A program made the position numbers and the translations under genes. The notes under the pieces were generated by a model that saw only the letters and a program-made list of their open reading frames with translations, searched no databases and was not told the DNA's origin. A DNA stretch of 64,000 nt, from contig CANQED010000004.1 in assembly GCA_947594425.1 (NCBI GenBank), positions 1 through 64,000 of the forward strand, in the 5' to 3' direction. This document shows, one piece after another, positions 1 to 8,600 of the stretch; position 1 is the first letter of the stretch, and every line of letters starts with the position of its first letter. This DNA comes from an uncultured Ruminiclostridium sp. Lineage in GTDB: Bacteria > Bacillota > Clostridia > Oscillospirales > Ruminococcaceae.

Positions 1-2
1 AT

Positions 3-70
3 GCCCCCTTTCGTTAGACTTTTATTTTGGTGTATCTCTATTATACCATATTGTCTAACAAAAGGGGAGC
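3..70. repeat. Imperfect long inverted repeat at window start
   Basis: Arms at 3-19 and 53-70 match as reverse complements except for one substitution and one extra base; the shared core is GTCTAAC followed by AAAGGGG. Nested inside, TGGTGTA (29-35) can pair with TATACCA (43-49), so the whole block could fold into one long hairpin. It lies upstream of the recombinase cassette. It could be a recombinase site, the end of a mobile element or a structured transcript end; the sequence does not decide. Confidence 0.5.
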
Positions 71-154
71 AGTTCATATCGAGCGTCCGCTTTTTTCGCG
101 TATAAACAATAAAGTCACGGTGCTTTAGGCAAGACAAAACCAGAATATATAGTT

Positions 155-193
155 TCCCGTAATCTCATTGTGAGATTACGGGATATTTTATTT
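155..193 (+). terminator. Hairpin terminator, rightward
   Basis: A perfect 13-bp stem (155-167 with 171-183) has a 3-base loop and is followed by TATTTTATTT. It would end rightward transcription before the recombinase cassette begins at 238, insulating it from genes upstream of the window. Confidence 0.75.
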
Positions 194-195
194 AT

Positions 196-225
196 GAACA
201 CAAAACGGGCAGACGTTGTCTGCCC
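196..225 (-). terminator. Hairpin terminator, leftward
   Basis: GGGCAGAC (207-214) pairs with GTCTGCCC (218-225). Read on the minus strand the stem is followed by GTTTTGTGTT, so it best fits a leftward terminator. It is positioned to stop transcripts leaving the recombinase cassette leftward, as would happen if the cassette were inverted. Confidence 0.6.
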
Positions 226-237
226 TTAATTTACATA

Positions 238-257
238 AATTTATTCTTTTGCGAAAA
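238..257 (+). repeat. Left arm of 20-bp perfect inverted repeat
   Basis: Bases 238-257 (core ATTCTTTTGCGAA) are the exact reverse complement of 1421-1440. The arm contains the -35 hexamer TTGCGA (249-254) of the recombinase promoter. Together the arms bracket the recombinase gene and its promoter, as expected for crossover sites of a DNA inversion. Confidence 0.8.
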
Positions 258-277
258 AATGCCGTTCGCTGTACAAT
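249..277 (+). promoter_or_regulatory. Sigma-A promoter of recombinase cassette
   Basis: TTGCGA (249-254) and TACAAT (272-277) are separated by 17 bp. The -35 lies inside the left inverted-repeat arm and the -10 lies inside the bracketed segment. Inversion would therefore rebuild the same promoter at the right arm, pointing left. Confidence 0.6.
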
Positions 278-328
278 ATATCATAGCACATAACCGGCGA
301 AATGTCAACACGAAAAAGGAGAAAAATC

Positions 329-1381
329 ATGGAAAATATTTATCGACGCAAAGACGGTAGGTACGAGGGACGGCTGTCTGACGGCAAAAGTCGCAAACTA
401 CGCTACTTTTACGGCAAAACCCGTGATGAAGTACAGCGAAAAATGCAAGCATTTAAGGACAGCCAAAGCTATAACCGCTCGGGCTTGACGGTCAAATTTC
501 TTTTTGAAGAATGGCTTGAGGCGGCGAGCGTGCGCCTAAAGGAGTCCACGGTCGCTAATTACATAGGCAAGGCGGAAAGCCACATCCTGCCCGCTTTCGG
601 CAGTACAAAAGCCGACGAGTTGTCACCTCGCCGGCTACGGCAATTCATAGCCGACAGGCTGCAAAGCGGCTTATCCTCAAACTATGTTGCCGACATCGTA
701 ATTTTACTTAAGTCGGTAATGAAGTACGCCGCCGCAAGGTACAATATCCGCAATTCGGTAGCGGAAGTCGTGCTCCCTAAACGCAAAAAATCCAAAGTAC
801 AATTGTTATCAAAATCCCAGCAAATTCATTTACAACATTATCTTGCCGAAAACCCGTGCTTGACCTCGGCAGGGGTAGCATTGTCGCTTTTTACCGGCCT
901 CCGTATCGGCGAATTATGTGCGCTAAAGTGGTCGGATATCGACCTTTCAAAGCGCACGATTTGCGTTACTAAAACCATTCAGCGCATACGCACAAGCTGC
1001 GGCACAAAGCTCATCATAACCGAGCCGAAAAGTAATTCTTCCGTCAGAGAGATACCCATTCCCGACTGCATAATCGGCATTTTAAAGCGTTTTTCTGCTG
1101 ATAAGGACAACTATTTTCTCTCATCTTCGCCAAAGCCCGTAGAGCCTCGTGTTATGCAGTACCGCTTTCAAAAGCTGCTCAAAAAAGCAAACCTGCCGTC
1201 AATACATTTTCACGCGCTGCGCCACATGTTCGCCACCAACTGCGTAGAAATGGGGTTTGACGTGAAATCGCTCAGTGAAATTCTCGGACACTCGGGCGTG
1301 GAGATCACGCTCAACAGGTATGTGCATTCCTCTATGGAGCGCAAAAAGCGCTTTATGAAGAAGCTTACTTTCGCGGCATAA
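329..1381 (+). CDS. Tyrosine recombinase/integrase, active-site complete
   Basis: A phage-integrase-family tyrosine recombinase of 350 residues. The N-terminus (YRRKDGRYEGRL) resembles the arm-binding domain of Tn916-type integrases, then comes a SAM-like core-binding domain (about residues 50-150) and the catalytic domain. The catalytic set is visible: Arg in TGLRIGELCAL, Lys in TEPKSNSS, His and Arg in HALRH, His in LGHS and the nucleophile Tyr in NRYVH. The start at 329 is chosen because AAGGAG sits 7 bases upstream; an ATG at 302 lacks such a site. The gene is enclosed by the 20-bp inverted repeats, so its likely job is inverting its own segment rather than integrating a phage, since no phage genes are near. 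Specificity is inference. Confidence 0.9.
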   Translation: MENIYRRKDGRYEGRLSDGKSRKLRYFYGKTRDEVQRKMQAFKDSQSYNRSGLTVKFLFEEWLEAASVRLKESTVANYIGKAESHILPAFGSTKADELSPRRLRQFIADRLQSGLSSNYVADIVILLKSVMKYAAARYNIRNSVAEVVLPKRKKSKVQLLSKSQQIHLQHYLAENPCLTSAGVALSLFTGLRIGELCALKWSDIDLSKRTICVTKTIQRIRTSCGTKLIITEPKSNSSVREIPIPDCIIGILKRFSADKDNYFLSSSPKPVEPRVMQYRFQKLLKKANLPSIHFHALRHMFATNCVEMGFDVKSLSEILGHSGVEITLNRYVHSSMERKKRFMKKLTFAA

Positions 1382-1420
1382 TTGCCGTCAATAATTAAAT
1401 TTTCTCCCGCCCTTAAGATA

Positions 1421-1440
1421 TTTTCGCAAAAGAATAAATT
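1421..1440 (-). repeat. Right arm of 20-bp perfect inverted repeat
   Basis: An exact reverse complement of 238-257. It lies between the stop codon of the first recombinase and the start of the second. No hairpin terminator is visible between 1382 and 1499, so transcription from the promoter at 249-277 can read through into the glycan genes in the orientation seen here. Confidence 0.8.
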
Positions 1441-1499
1441 ACAGAACCAAATATATTTTACCAAAAATACCGCGAAATGACAACGAACGGGAGAAATTT

Positions 1500-2432
1500 A
1501 TGACGCAAAAATCCTTAGGAAACTGCCTGTTTTCCGACCTGATACAAGAGTGGTTGACCTCCGCAAAAGCTAAAGTCAAGCCCAGCTCATACGCGCAGTA
1601 CGTCAAGCGCGCCGAAAAGAACATCCTGCCCTACTTTTCGGGTGCAAAGCTTCGGGATATTACGCCCGAAAGCGTGCTCGGATTTGTACAGCATTTGCAG
1701 TCGGAGGGGTACAATGAAAAGTACATTTACGACCTCACGACGCTGCTTAAATCCGTGCTCAAAAGTATCACCCGCACCTACGGTTATCCCGACCCGACGG
1801 TCGGGATGGAGGGACTGCTGACGGGGAGGGAACACACCGACATTCCGCGCGAGCCCGCCTACGGCGAGGAGCTCTGTGAGCGGCTTATCGAGGTGCTTAA
1901 CACCGACCCCGACCTCACAAAGTGCGGAATATTGATGACGTTGTACACAGGCTTGCGAATAGGCGAGCTCTGCGCACTAAAGTGGGAGGACATCGATCTC
2001 GACAGCGGCACGTTGACAGTAAGACGCACGATACAGCGGGTATCCACCGAGGAGGGCAGCGTCCTTATGACGACCGAACTCGGCAAGCGGGCGCGCGAGA
2101 TACCGCTGCCGCAGGCAATGCGAGGCGTATTGTTCGACTTTAGAACCTCCCCCGACCGCTACCTTTTATCGGGGACGGTTTCGCCTATCGAACCCCGCAC
2201 AATGCAGTACCGCCTGCGCGCCTTTCTCAAGAAAGCATATTTACCCGATATCAGCTTCAGCGAGCTGCGCAAGCTTTTCATTAAGCGCTGTCTTAGCCGC
2301 GGGGCGGACGTGACGGTGCTCGCGGACGTCTTGGGCAACGCCTCGGTGCAGAGCGCGGCGGCGTATTGCGAGAAGCCGACGATGAGGAGCAAGATAGAGG
2401 CGGTAAATCTTATCTCTAAGGAAGTCAGCTGA
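1500..2432 (+). CDS. Second tyrosine recombinase, degenerate active site
   Basis: A 310-residue paralogue of the upstream recombinase, without the N-terminal arm-binding domain but with the same core-binding and catalytic regions. It keeps Arg in TGLRIGELCALKW, a Lys in ELGKRAREIPL, the second Arg in SELRK and a Tyr in AAAYCEKP. The His of HxxR has become Ser (SELR) and the His of LGHS has become Asn (LGNAS). It starts after a GGGAG site. Its 5' leader (GCGAAATGACAAC) resembles the leader of the first gene (GCGAAATGTCAAC), which points to duplication. It may be a weak recombinase, an accessory partner or a DNA-binding regulator. Confidence 0.85.
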   Translation: MTQKSLGNCLFSDLIQEWLTSAKAKVKPSSYAQYVKRAEKNILPYFSGAKLRDITPESVLGFVQHLQSEGYNEKYIYDLTTLLKSVLKSITRTYGYPDPTVGMEGLLTGREHTDIPREPAYGEELCERLIEVLNTDPDLTKCGILMTLYTGLRIGELCALKWEDIDLDSGTLTVRRTIQRVSTEEGSVLMTTELGKRAREIPLPQAMRGVLFDFRTSPDRYLLSGTVSPIEPRTMQYRLRAFLKKAYLPDISFSELRKLFIKRCLSRGADVTVLADVLGNASVQSAAAYCEKPTMRSKIEAVNLISKEVS

Positions 2433-2479
2433 TGGGTGCTTTCATTAACGCCGCGATATTCGGCTCAGCTCCGGTATGA
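2432..2479 (+). CDS. 15-codon ORF coupling recombinase to glycosyltransferase
   Basis: This tiny ORF reads MGAFINAAIFGSAPV. Its ATG overlaps the recombinase stop (TGATG at 2430-2434) and its stop overlaps the next gene's start (ATGA at 2476-2479). AAGGAAG upstream can serve its ATG, whereas the glycosyltransferase start has no clear ribosome binding site of its own. It could act as a coupling leader that lets ribosomes reach the glycosyltransferase start. It may also be a chance ORF. Confidence 0.4.
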   Translation: MGAFINAAIFGSAPV

Positions 2480-3978
2480 AGCTGTTTGATGTCCCGCTTA
2501 AGCCGAGGCTTGAGGGCACCGAAAAGCTGTACTTTCGCAAGGAGAACAATTGTCTTTCTTTTAACACATTTTTCGGCGCTTTGCCTATCGAGAAAATCAG
2601 GAAGTACACCTCGATTTCCGCCCTCGAATTTAACTTTGACATAATCGGCGAATTGCTCGTCGAGATACGCACGGAAAGTGATTTAGTCGCCACTGCGACC
2701 CTTTCCGAGAGTGGCGGCATAACGGTAAAGCTTTCCGACATCCCGAGTGGGGCAAAGCTCCTTTACCCCGCATTGTACGCAAATGAAAGTAACAGCGAAC
2801 TTAAAAGCTTGAGTGTTTCGGCATCGTATACGCCGAGCTTTGCCACTAAATGTGCGATCATCACCTGCACCTACAAGCGCGAGGAGCAGGTGAAGAAAAA
2901 TATTGCTTACCTGTCCGATAAAACGGACTGCAATATTATCGTGGTCGACAACGGGAAAACCCTCTCGCAGAGCGATTTTCCCGAGAGCGTCCGACTGATA
3001 TCTAACGCGAATAATGGCGGCAGCGGCGGCTACAAAAAAGGTATGGAAGAGGCCTTGCAACTCGGCGGAATTACCCACTTTTTGCTCATAGACGACGATG
3101 TTGAGATAGATTACACCGCCGTGCAAAGGGCGCTGAGCTTCGCAAGGTGTCTTAAGCCTGAGTATCAAGACCTTTCTGTCGCGGGGTCTATGCTGTATAT
3201 GGACAAGCCGACTTATCAATTCGAGGCGGGCGGGCACTTTTACGAGGACGGCTCGCAGCGCGGTTTTGGACATTTTCTTGACCTAAGCAAAGAGGAGAAT
3301 TTGCTCCTTAATGAGCAAGAAAACGCCATCAATTACGGCGGCTGGTGGTTTATGCTTATGCCGAGCAGGTACGCCGCAAACGGGCAATTCCCGCTGCCGT
3401 TTTTCATGAAATATGACGACGTGGAGTACGCACTGCGGTGCAAGCAGCGCATTGTCACCCTTAACGGGGTCGGCGTTTGGCATGAAAAGTTTGAAGCTAA
3501 GTACAACTCCACAGCCGAGTACTACAATGTGCGCAATTATCTGCATTTATGCGAGATGTACGCCGCGAATTTCTCCCGCAAGAAAGCTCTTAAATTCGCA
3601 AAAAAGCGTATAAAAGCCAAGCTCCGTCGTCAGCAATATAAAATGGCCGAGGCGGCGAAAAGGGGTTATGAGGATTATCTGAAAGGTTTAGATTATCTGC
3701 AATCACTCGACGCCGAACAAAATCACAAAGAGCTCTGCAAGCTGAATTATGAGTACATCACTTACGACGAAATCGAGAGGCGCTGCGGCGTTAGACCGCG
3801 GGATAACACCTTTTACCCGCCGCATAAGATAATAATCGCGGTCGACCCGACGACCCGCAAAAGGTATGTATTTACCGATAAATTTTACGACAAGCCGTGG
3901 CAGTATTTGTTTACAAAATACGCGGTGCACTGCGACCCGGATAATAATTGCGGGTATGTGACAGAGAGAAAAAAGTAA
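2476..3978 (+). CDS. GT2 glycosyltransferase, galactofuranosyltransferase-like
   Basis: A 500-residue protein with the layout of GlfT2-type galactofuranosyltransferases: an N-terminal beta-rich domain (1-130), a GT-A domain starting at ITCTYKREEQ, the metal-binding IDDDVEID near residue 206, YDDVEYALR near 312 (candidate catalytic base) and GVWHEKF near 334, then a helical C-terminal region. It probably transfers galactofuranose from UDP-Galf to a growing surface glycan at the cytoplasmic face. Its start is coupled to the preceding 15-codon ORF. The next gene is a paralogue, as in paired GlfT1/GlfT2 systems. The exact sugar is inference from family. Confidence 0.85.
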   Translation: MKLFDVPLKPRLEGTEKLYFRKENNCLSFNTFFGALPIEKIRKYTSISALEFNFDIIGELLVEIRTESDLVATATLSESGGITVKLSDIPSGAKLLYPALYANESNSELKSLSVSASYTPSFATKCAIITCTYKREEQVKKNIAYLSDKTDCNIIVVDNGKTLSQSDFPESVRLISNANNGGSGGYKKGMEEALQLGGITHFLLIDDDVEIDYTAVQRALSFARCLKPEYQDLSVAGSMLYMDKPTYQFEAGGHFYEDGSQRGFGHFLDLSKEENLLLNEQENAINYGGWWFMLMPSRYAANGQFPLPFFMKYDDVEYALRCKQRIVTLNGVGVWHEKFEAKYNSTAEYYNVRNYLHLCEMYAANFSRKKALKFAKKRIKAKLRRQQYKMAEAAKRGYEDYLKGLDYLQSLDAEQNHKELCKLNYEYITYDEIERRCGVRPRDNTFYPPHKIIIAVDPTTRKRYVFTDKFYDKPWQYLFTKYAVHCDPDNNCGYVTERKK

Positions 3979-3994
3979 GACATTTGGAGGAAAT

Positions 3995-5809
3995 ATGGTA
4001 TTACAAAATTTGATTTTTCCGTCAACCGACACTTGCACAGAAGAGAGGATGTATTTTCGGCGGTCGAATGACGCTTTCTACACTTGGACGCAAAATTACA
4101 TCGAAATTGCGCGCGGCGCGACGGTAGAATTTGACACATATTTCAATGGATTTTCCGCTGAAAAATGGTTTAAGTACACAATCATAAAGAAAGTCTTTTT
4201 AACCTTAAAAATGCAAGGTCTGCTTCGCGTGACGCTGATGCGAAAAGAGAAGATCGGGCCCGAGATACACACCGAGTACTGCGGCGAATATTTGTGCGAA
4301 AATGACGGCGATGAGGCGAAAGAATTCACTTTTGAGTTTAAATCGTCCTCCACCTCGGGGATGTTCTGTTTTGCTGTCAGCGGGGTAGACGAAGCGTCGA
4401 GATTTTACGGGGCTAATTACAACGCCGATATCCCGTCAGACATGCTTTCTAAGGTAAAAATAGCGATCGACATCTGCACCTACAAGCGCGAGCGTTTTGT
4501 CGAGTCGAACCTGCGAATTCTTAAGGAGAGATACCTCGATGAGCCGAATTCATTTTTGTATGACAAGTTAGAAGTTTTCGTATGCGACAATGCACAGACG
4601 CTTGACATAAAGGCGCTGGAGAGCGATAAAATTCACATTTACAAGAATAAGAACGTCGGAGGCGCGGGCGGCTTTACACGAGGGATAATCGAGATATACA
4701 AAAGGAAAAGCGAGAAAAATATCACCCATATCCTTGTGATGGACGACGATATCAGGATAGAGCCCGAGTCGATTTTTAGGACCTGCACCCTGCTTATGTG
4801 CCTAAAAGAGCAGTATAAGGACGCTTTTGTCGGCGGGGCAATGCTGAGGCTGGACAGGCAGTATTTTCAGGTTGAGTCGGGCGCGGCGTGGAACGCGGGC
4901 AATCTCGTGTCCTTTAAGCACGGGCTGGATTTAAACACTCTGGACGCCTGCCTGTTTAACGAATTTGAGGAAAGGGCGCAATTCAACGCATGGTGGTACT
5001 GCGCATTTCCTGTGAATATAATTTCCGACACAAATCTCCCCATGCCGATATTTATTCGCGGGGACGATGTGGAATTTGGCCTTAGAAATATGAAGCACCT
5101 CGTGCTTATGAACGGGATATGCGTGTGGCACGAGCCGTTTGAGAATAAGTATTCGTCGTTCCTTTATTACTACATTCTCCGCAATCGATTGATTGACAAT
5201 TCGCTGCACAATATGACCATTCCGAAGAAGGAGTTTATAAATATAATGTCCGTGCAGGTCGAGGACGAGGTAAGACTGTACCGATATAAGAACGCACATC
5301 TCCTTATGCGAGGAGTTGAGGATTTTCTTAAGGGGGTCGATTGGCTCGCAAAGCAAGACGGAGAGGTATTGCACAAAGATGTTATGAGCAGCGGATACAA
5401 GCTGCAATACTTAGAGGAGCTTGACGACGGCGTGCAATTTTCATACCCTTTATACGAGGCGGCATTGACCGCGATCCCGTCTGCGGGATTATTAAACCGT
5501 ATGATAAATCATTTTACCCTTAACGGTACAACGCTCAGTCCAAGACGCGGCTACAACATTATTCCTACGGTAACTCCCTGTCAGTCGTCTGTTTATCGTA
5601 CAAGCGTGATACTTAATTACGATTATGCAAATAAAAAAGGTTTTGTTACAAAAAGGGATCCAAAAGAGGCGCGTGCATGCATGCGCAAGCTCAAAAAGCT
5701 CAAAAAGCTGGTAAAAAAGCGCTATGACGCGACTGTGAACGATTATAAAATCAATTACAGGCGGCTTACTAATTTGGAGTTTTGGAGTAGGAGTTTAAAT
5801 ATAAGATGA
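3995..5809 (+). CDS. GT2 galactofuranosyltransferase-like protein, second copy
   Basis: A 604-residue GlfT-like enzyme, more divergent and longer than its upstream paralogue. The GT-A domain starts at DICTYKRERF (about 165). It has VMDDDIRIE near 248, RGDDVEFGLR near 355 and VWHEPFENKY near 378. Residues 560-585 are very Lys-rich (KLKKLKKLVKKR), which could bind the membrane surface or the acceptor lipid. It starts after a strong TTGGAGGAAAT site, 17 bases past the previous gene. The two enzymes probably act in sequence on one polysaccharide. Confidence 0.85.
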   Translation: MVLQNLIFPSTDTCTEERMYFRRSNDAFYTWTQNYIEIARGATVEFDTYFNGFSAEKWFKYTIIKKVFLTLKMQGLLRVTLMRKEKIGPEIHTEYCGEYLCENDGDEAKEFTFEFKSSSTSGMFCFAVSGVDEASRFYGANYNADIPSDMLSKVKIAIDICTYKRERFVESNLRILKERYLDEPNSFLYDKLEVFVCDNAQTLDIKALESDKIHIYKNKNVGGAGGFTRGIIEIYKRKSEKNITHILVMDDDIRIEPESIFRTCTLLMCLKEQYKDAFVGGAMLRLDRQYFQVESGAAWNAGNLVSFKHGLDLNTLDACLFNEFEERAQFNAWWYCAFPVNIISDTNLPMPIFIRGDDVEFGLRNMKHLVLMNGICVWHEPFENKYSSFLYYYILRNRLIDNSLHNMTIPKKEFINIMSVQVEDEVRLYRYKNAHLLMRGVEDFLKGVDWLAKQDGEVLHKDVMSSGYKLQYLEELDDGVQFSYPLYEAALTAIPSAGLLNRMINHFTLNGTTLSPRRGYNIIPTVTPCQSSVYRTSVILNYDYANKKGFVTKRDPKEARACMRKLKKLKKLVKKRYDATVNDYKINYRRLTNLEFWSRSLNIR

Positions 5810-5823
5810 GCGGGGGAGATCAT

Positions 5824-8544
5824 ATGTTAAATACAATTACTGCCGTGCCGAAAGAATTATGCACAGGCTGCGGGGCGTGTGACAATATCTGTAAAGCACA
5901 GGCTATCACAATGACCGAGGATAAAAACGGATTTTTCTATCCGAAAATAGACGAAACCAAGTGCAGAGATTGCTCATTATGCTTTCAAATATGCCCTGCA
6001 CAAAATCACAATGTTACCGATAGCCAAACGCCGCAGCTTTATGCAGTGAGAGCCTCGGATGAGATAAGGGCTGTAAGCTCTTCGGGCGGAGTATTTTCCG
6101 TATTGGCGGAATGGATATTTAAAAAGAACGGCTATGTATGCGGCGCCGCATTTGATAAGGATATGCGGCTGCGGCATATTATCGTTGAAAGGAAAGAGGA
6201 GCTCGAACCTCTGAGGGGCTCAAAATATGTTCAAAGCAGTATCGGCGACGTCTATCAGAAAATAGAAACGCTTCTTAAAGCGGAAAAATATGTTTTGTTT
6301 TGCGGGACGCCCTGTCAAGTCGCAGGATTAAAGGCGTATCTGAGAAAAGCTTATGATACGCTTTATACAATGGACGTGCTATGTCACGGAGTGCCCTCGC
6401 AAAAGATATTTCGGCAATATCTAAAAGAGGAGTTTAAAGGGAAAAAGGTCACAGACGTCCGTTTTAGAGACAAAAGCTTTGGCTGGACCGCAAATCATAT
6501 TTTAATTCGATTTGATGACGGAAGTGAATATACGGCGGACAATAAAAAGGACCCGTACCTGATAGGCTTTTTTAAAAATATTATTCTCAGAGAATCCTGC
6601 GGCGAATGTCAATTCTCGGAATTTCCGAGGCAGGGAGACGTTTCGGTCGGTGATTTTTGGGGTATCACAAAGCTCGATAAGACACAGCAGGACGGCAAAG
6701 GAACATCATTGCTGTATGTAAATTCTCCTAAAGGAAAACAGCTGCTTTCCGAGGTCTTAGACCAATTGACTGTAAAGGAATTTGATTATTCGTCCACACA
6801 AATCAAAAACAGGATCCATAAGCATTATCCGATAAGCCCAAATCGCTATCGTTTGTTTAAGTTTATGGAAAACGGCAGGACAGCCTATAAACCGGCTTTG
6901 CAAAACGCACTATCGGGAAAATATGATATTGGTCTGGTAAGCAATTATTATGCGGGCAATTTCGGAGGGTCCTTGACGCAATATGCGCTGTATCATGTGC
7001 TGGAGGATATGGGGTACTCCTGTCTCATGATAGAAAGACCTGCCGACGCGCCGGGCAAGGCGTCGTTAAACACCATTAAATCAATTTATATCGAATTTCC
7101 TTACCCCGACGCCGCCATATCCGCACAGCGCAAGACAAAAGAAGATATGCGCGAATTAAACCGTTATATAGATACCTTTGTCGTAGGCTCGGATCAGCTG
7201 TTTCAATATTCTCTTTATAATGCATTGGGGAGATTTGTTGCACTTGACTGGGTAGACAGGGATAAGAAGAAAATTGCGGTCGCCGCTTCATACGGACACG
7301 ACCGCGTCTGGGGAGACCCTAAGGTCCTTGCGGAATTGGGCTACTATATGCGGCAATTTGACGCTTTCTCCGTGAGAGAAAAAAGCGGTGTTGAAATATC
7401 CAAAAATAACTTCGGCGTTAAGGCGCAATGGGTGCTTGACCCGGTATTTTTGTGCGACAGAACTCACTACGACCGTTTAATTAAAAAAAGCAGCCGAGAG
7501 CTCCCGACAAGAGTGATAGGCTCGTATATTCTCGACCCGACGGAAGATAAGGCCGAGATACTCAAAGCGGTGCAGACGCAGCTCGGCTGCGAAGCGCAAA
7601 TATTCTCGGAATTTCATCACTCGGACGAATATACTGCGCCGTTAAAGGATTTAGATGTGGTGCACCTGCGGGTAGAGGAACGCTTACAGCTTATTTCCGA
7701 ATGTGATTTTTTTGTTACGGATTCATTTCACGGCACTTGCTTTGCGATAATTATGGGAAAGCCGTTCATTTCGATAAAAAATACAAGGCGCGGCGGGAGC
7801 AGATTTGACTCGCTGCTGTCAATGTTCGGGCTACAGGACAAGCTAATTCTGACAAGTCAGGACCTTTTGGAGCGCAAGAATATTTTTGAGCCTATTGATT
7901 ATGAGAAAGTGCATTCTATTTTAAATTTTGAGCGGGAGCGCTGCCTTGAATGGATCAAAGCCGCATTGCAGGCCGAGAAAAAAATAGAATATACGGATTA
8001 TGATATCCTCCTGAAATTGATCCAAGCGCAGCAGAAAAAGATAGACGACCTTACAGCACAGATAAATAAATTTACAACGGGGCTATCGGAAGATCTTATC
8101 GGCATTTCTTCCCCTAAACAATATCTTGAGAAATTAGCCGATCATACAAAGGATCATATTATAATTATCGCCGTAAAGGATACTCCGGGATTGTCGCTGA
8201 GCGAAGAGATCGCACAATGCTTTCATAATTTAGGTTTAAAGACCGATCTAAAAGATAAGCATTGGAACTCTTATGCGGCGATACTGGACAACGGCACGCC
8301 CATCTTTGAATCGATTTCGCCGGAGGAAATCGCGCATACCGAAGTAACGGAAAAATTGAATATCGAACTTAAAAGCGCAAATCTAAAGGCGGGAAACATC
8401 ACAAAGATCGCTGTAGGCGGAAAAGAATATTCCGTAAACCGCCGCGGATTCAATATTGTGGTGATAAATAAACAGTTCGGAAAGATCGTCGATTCCGTTT
8501 GCCTTGACTTTCACTTGAAAGAATACGTTTTAAGGCGGGAATAG
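5824..8544 (+). CDS. Fe-S CoF420-type reductase / pyruvyltransferase / ILEI-like fusion
   Basis: A 906-residue fusion. (1) Residues 1-60 carry two 4Fe-4S clusters, CxxCxxCxxxC (C13, C16, C19, C23) and KCRDCSLCFQICP. (2) About 65-355 is a coenzyme F420 hydrogenase beta-subunit-like domain, common in glycan loci. (3) About 365-690 is a polysaccharide pyruvyltransferase (GNFGGSLTQYALY, VVGSDQLF, DSFHGTCFAIIMGKPF). (4) A short coiled coil lies near 725-760. (5) About 765-906 resembles the ILEI/PANDER fold (IIIIAVKDTPG, GFNIVVINKQFGKIVDS). The start at 5824 follows GGGGGAG; an in-frame ATG at 5806 overlaps the previous stop and is possible. Role: likely reductive or pyruvyl modification of the glycan. 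Confidence 0.8.
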   Translation: MLNTITAVPKELCTGCGACDNICKAQAITMTEDKNGFFYPKIDETKCRDCSLCFQICPAQNHNVTDSQTPQLYAVRASDEIRAVSSSGGVFSVLAEWIFKKNGYVCGAAFDKDMRLRHIIVERKEELEPLRGSKYVQSSIGDVYQKIETLLKAEKYVLFCGTPCQVAGLKAYLRKAYDTLYTMDVLCHGVPSQKIFRQYLKEEFKGKKVTDVRFRDKSFGWTANHILIRFDDGSEYTADNKKDPYLIGFFKNIILRESCGECQFSEFPRQGDVSVGDFWGITKLDKTQQDGKGTSLLYVNSPKGKQLLSEVLDQLTVKEFDYSSTQIKNRIHKHYPISPNRYRLFKFMENGRTAYKPALQNALSGKYDIGLVSNYYAGNFGGSLTQYALYHVLEDMGYSCLMIERPADAPGKASLNTIKSIYIEFPYPDAAISAQRKTKEDMRELNRYIDTFVVGSDQLFQYSLYNALGRFVALDWVDRDKKKIAVAASYGHDRVWGDPKVLAELGYYMRQFDAFSVREKSGVEISKNNFGVKAQWVLDPVFLCDRTHYDRLIKKSSRELPTRVIGSYILDPTEDKAEILKAVQTQLGCEAQIFSEFHHSDEYTAPLKDLDVVHLRVEERLQLISECDFFVTDSFHGTCFAIIMGKPFISIKNTRRGGSRFDSLLSMFGLQDKLILTSQDLLERKNIFEPIDYEKVHSILNFERERCLEWIKAALQAEKKIEYTDYDILLKLIQAQQKKIDDLTAQINKFTTGLSEDLIGISSPKQYLEKLADHTKDHIIIIAVKDTPGLSLSEEIAQCFHNLGLKTDLKDKHWNSYAAILDNGTPIFESISPEEIAHTEVTEKLNIELKSANLKAGNITKIAVGGKEYSVNRRGFNIVVINKQFGKIVDSVCLDFHLKEYVLRRE

Positions 8545-8600
8545 GGGGACGCGGCAATGACAATTTTAGAAATAGGGCTGAATAACAAGGAGAATGATAT

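Noticed and set aside
329-2432. Integrated phage or conjugative element marked by the two recombinases
   Set aside because: There is no excisionase, relaxase, phage gene or tRNA attachment site beside them; the inverted repeats and the glycan genes fit an inversion switch better.
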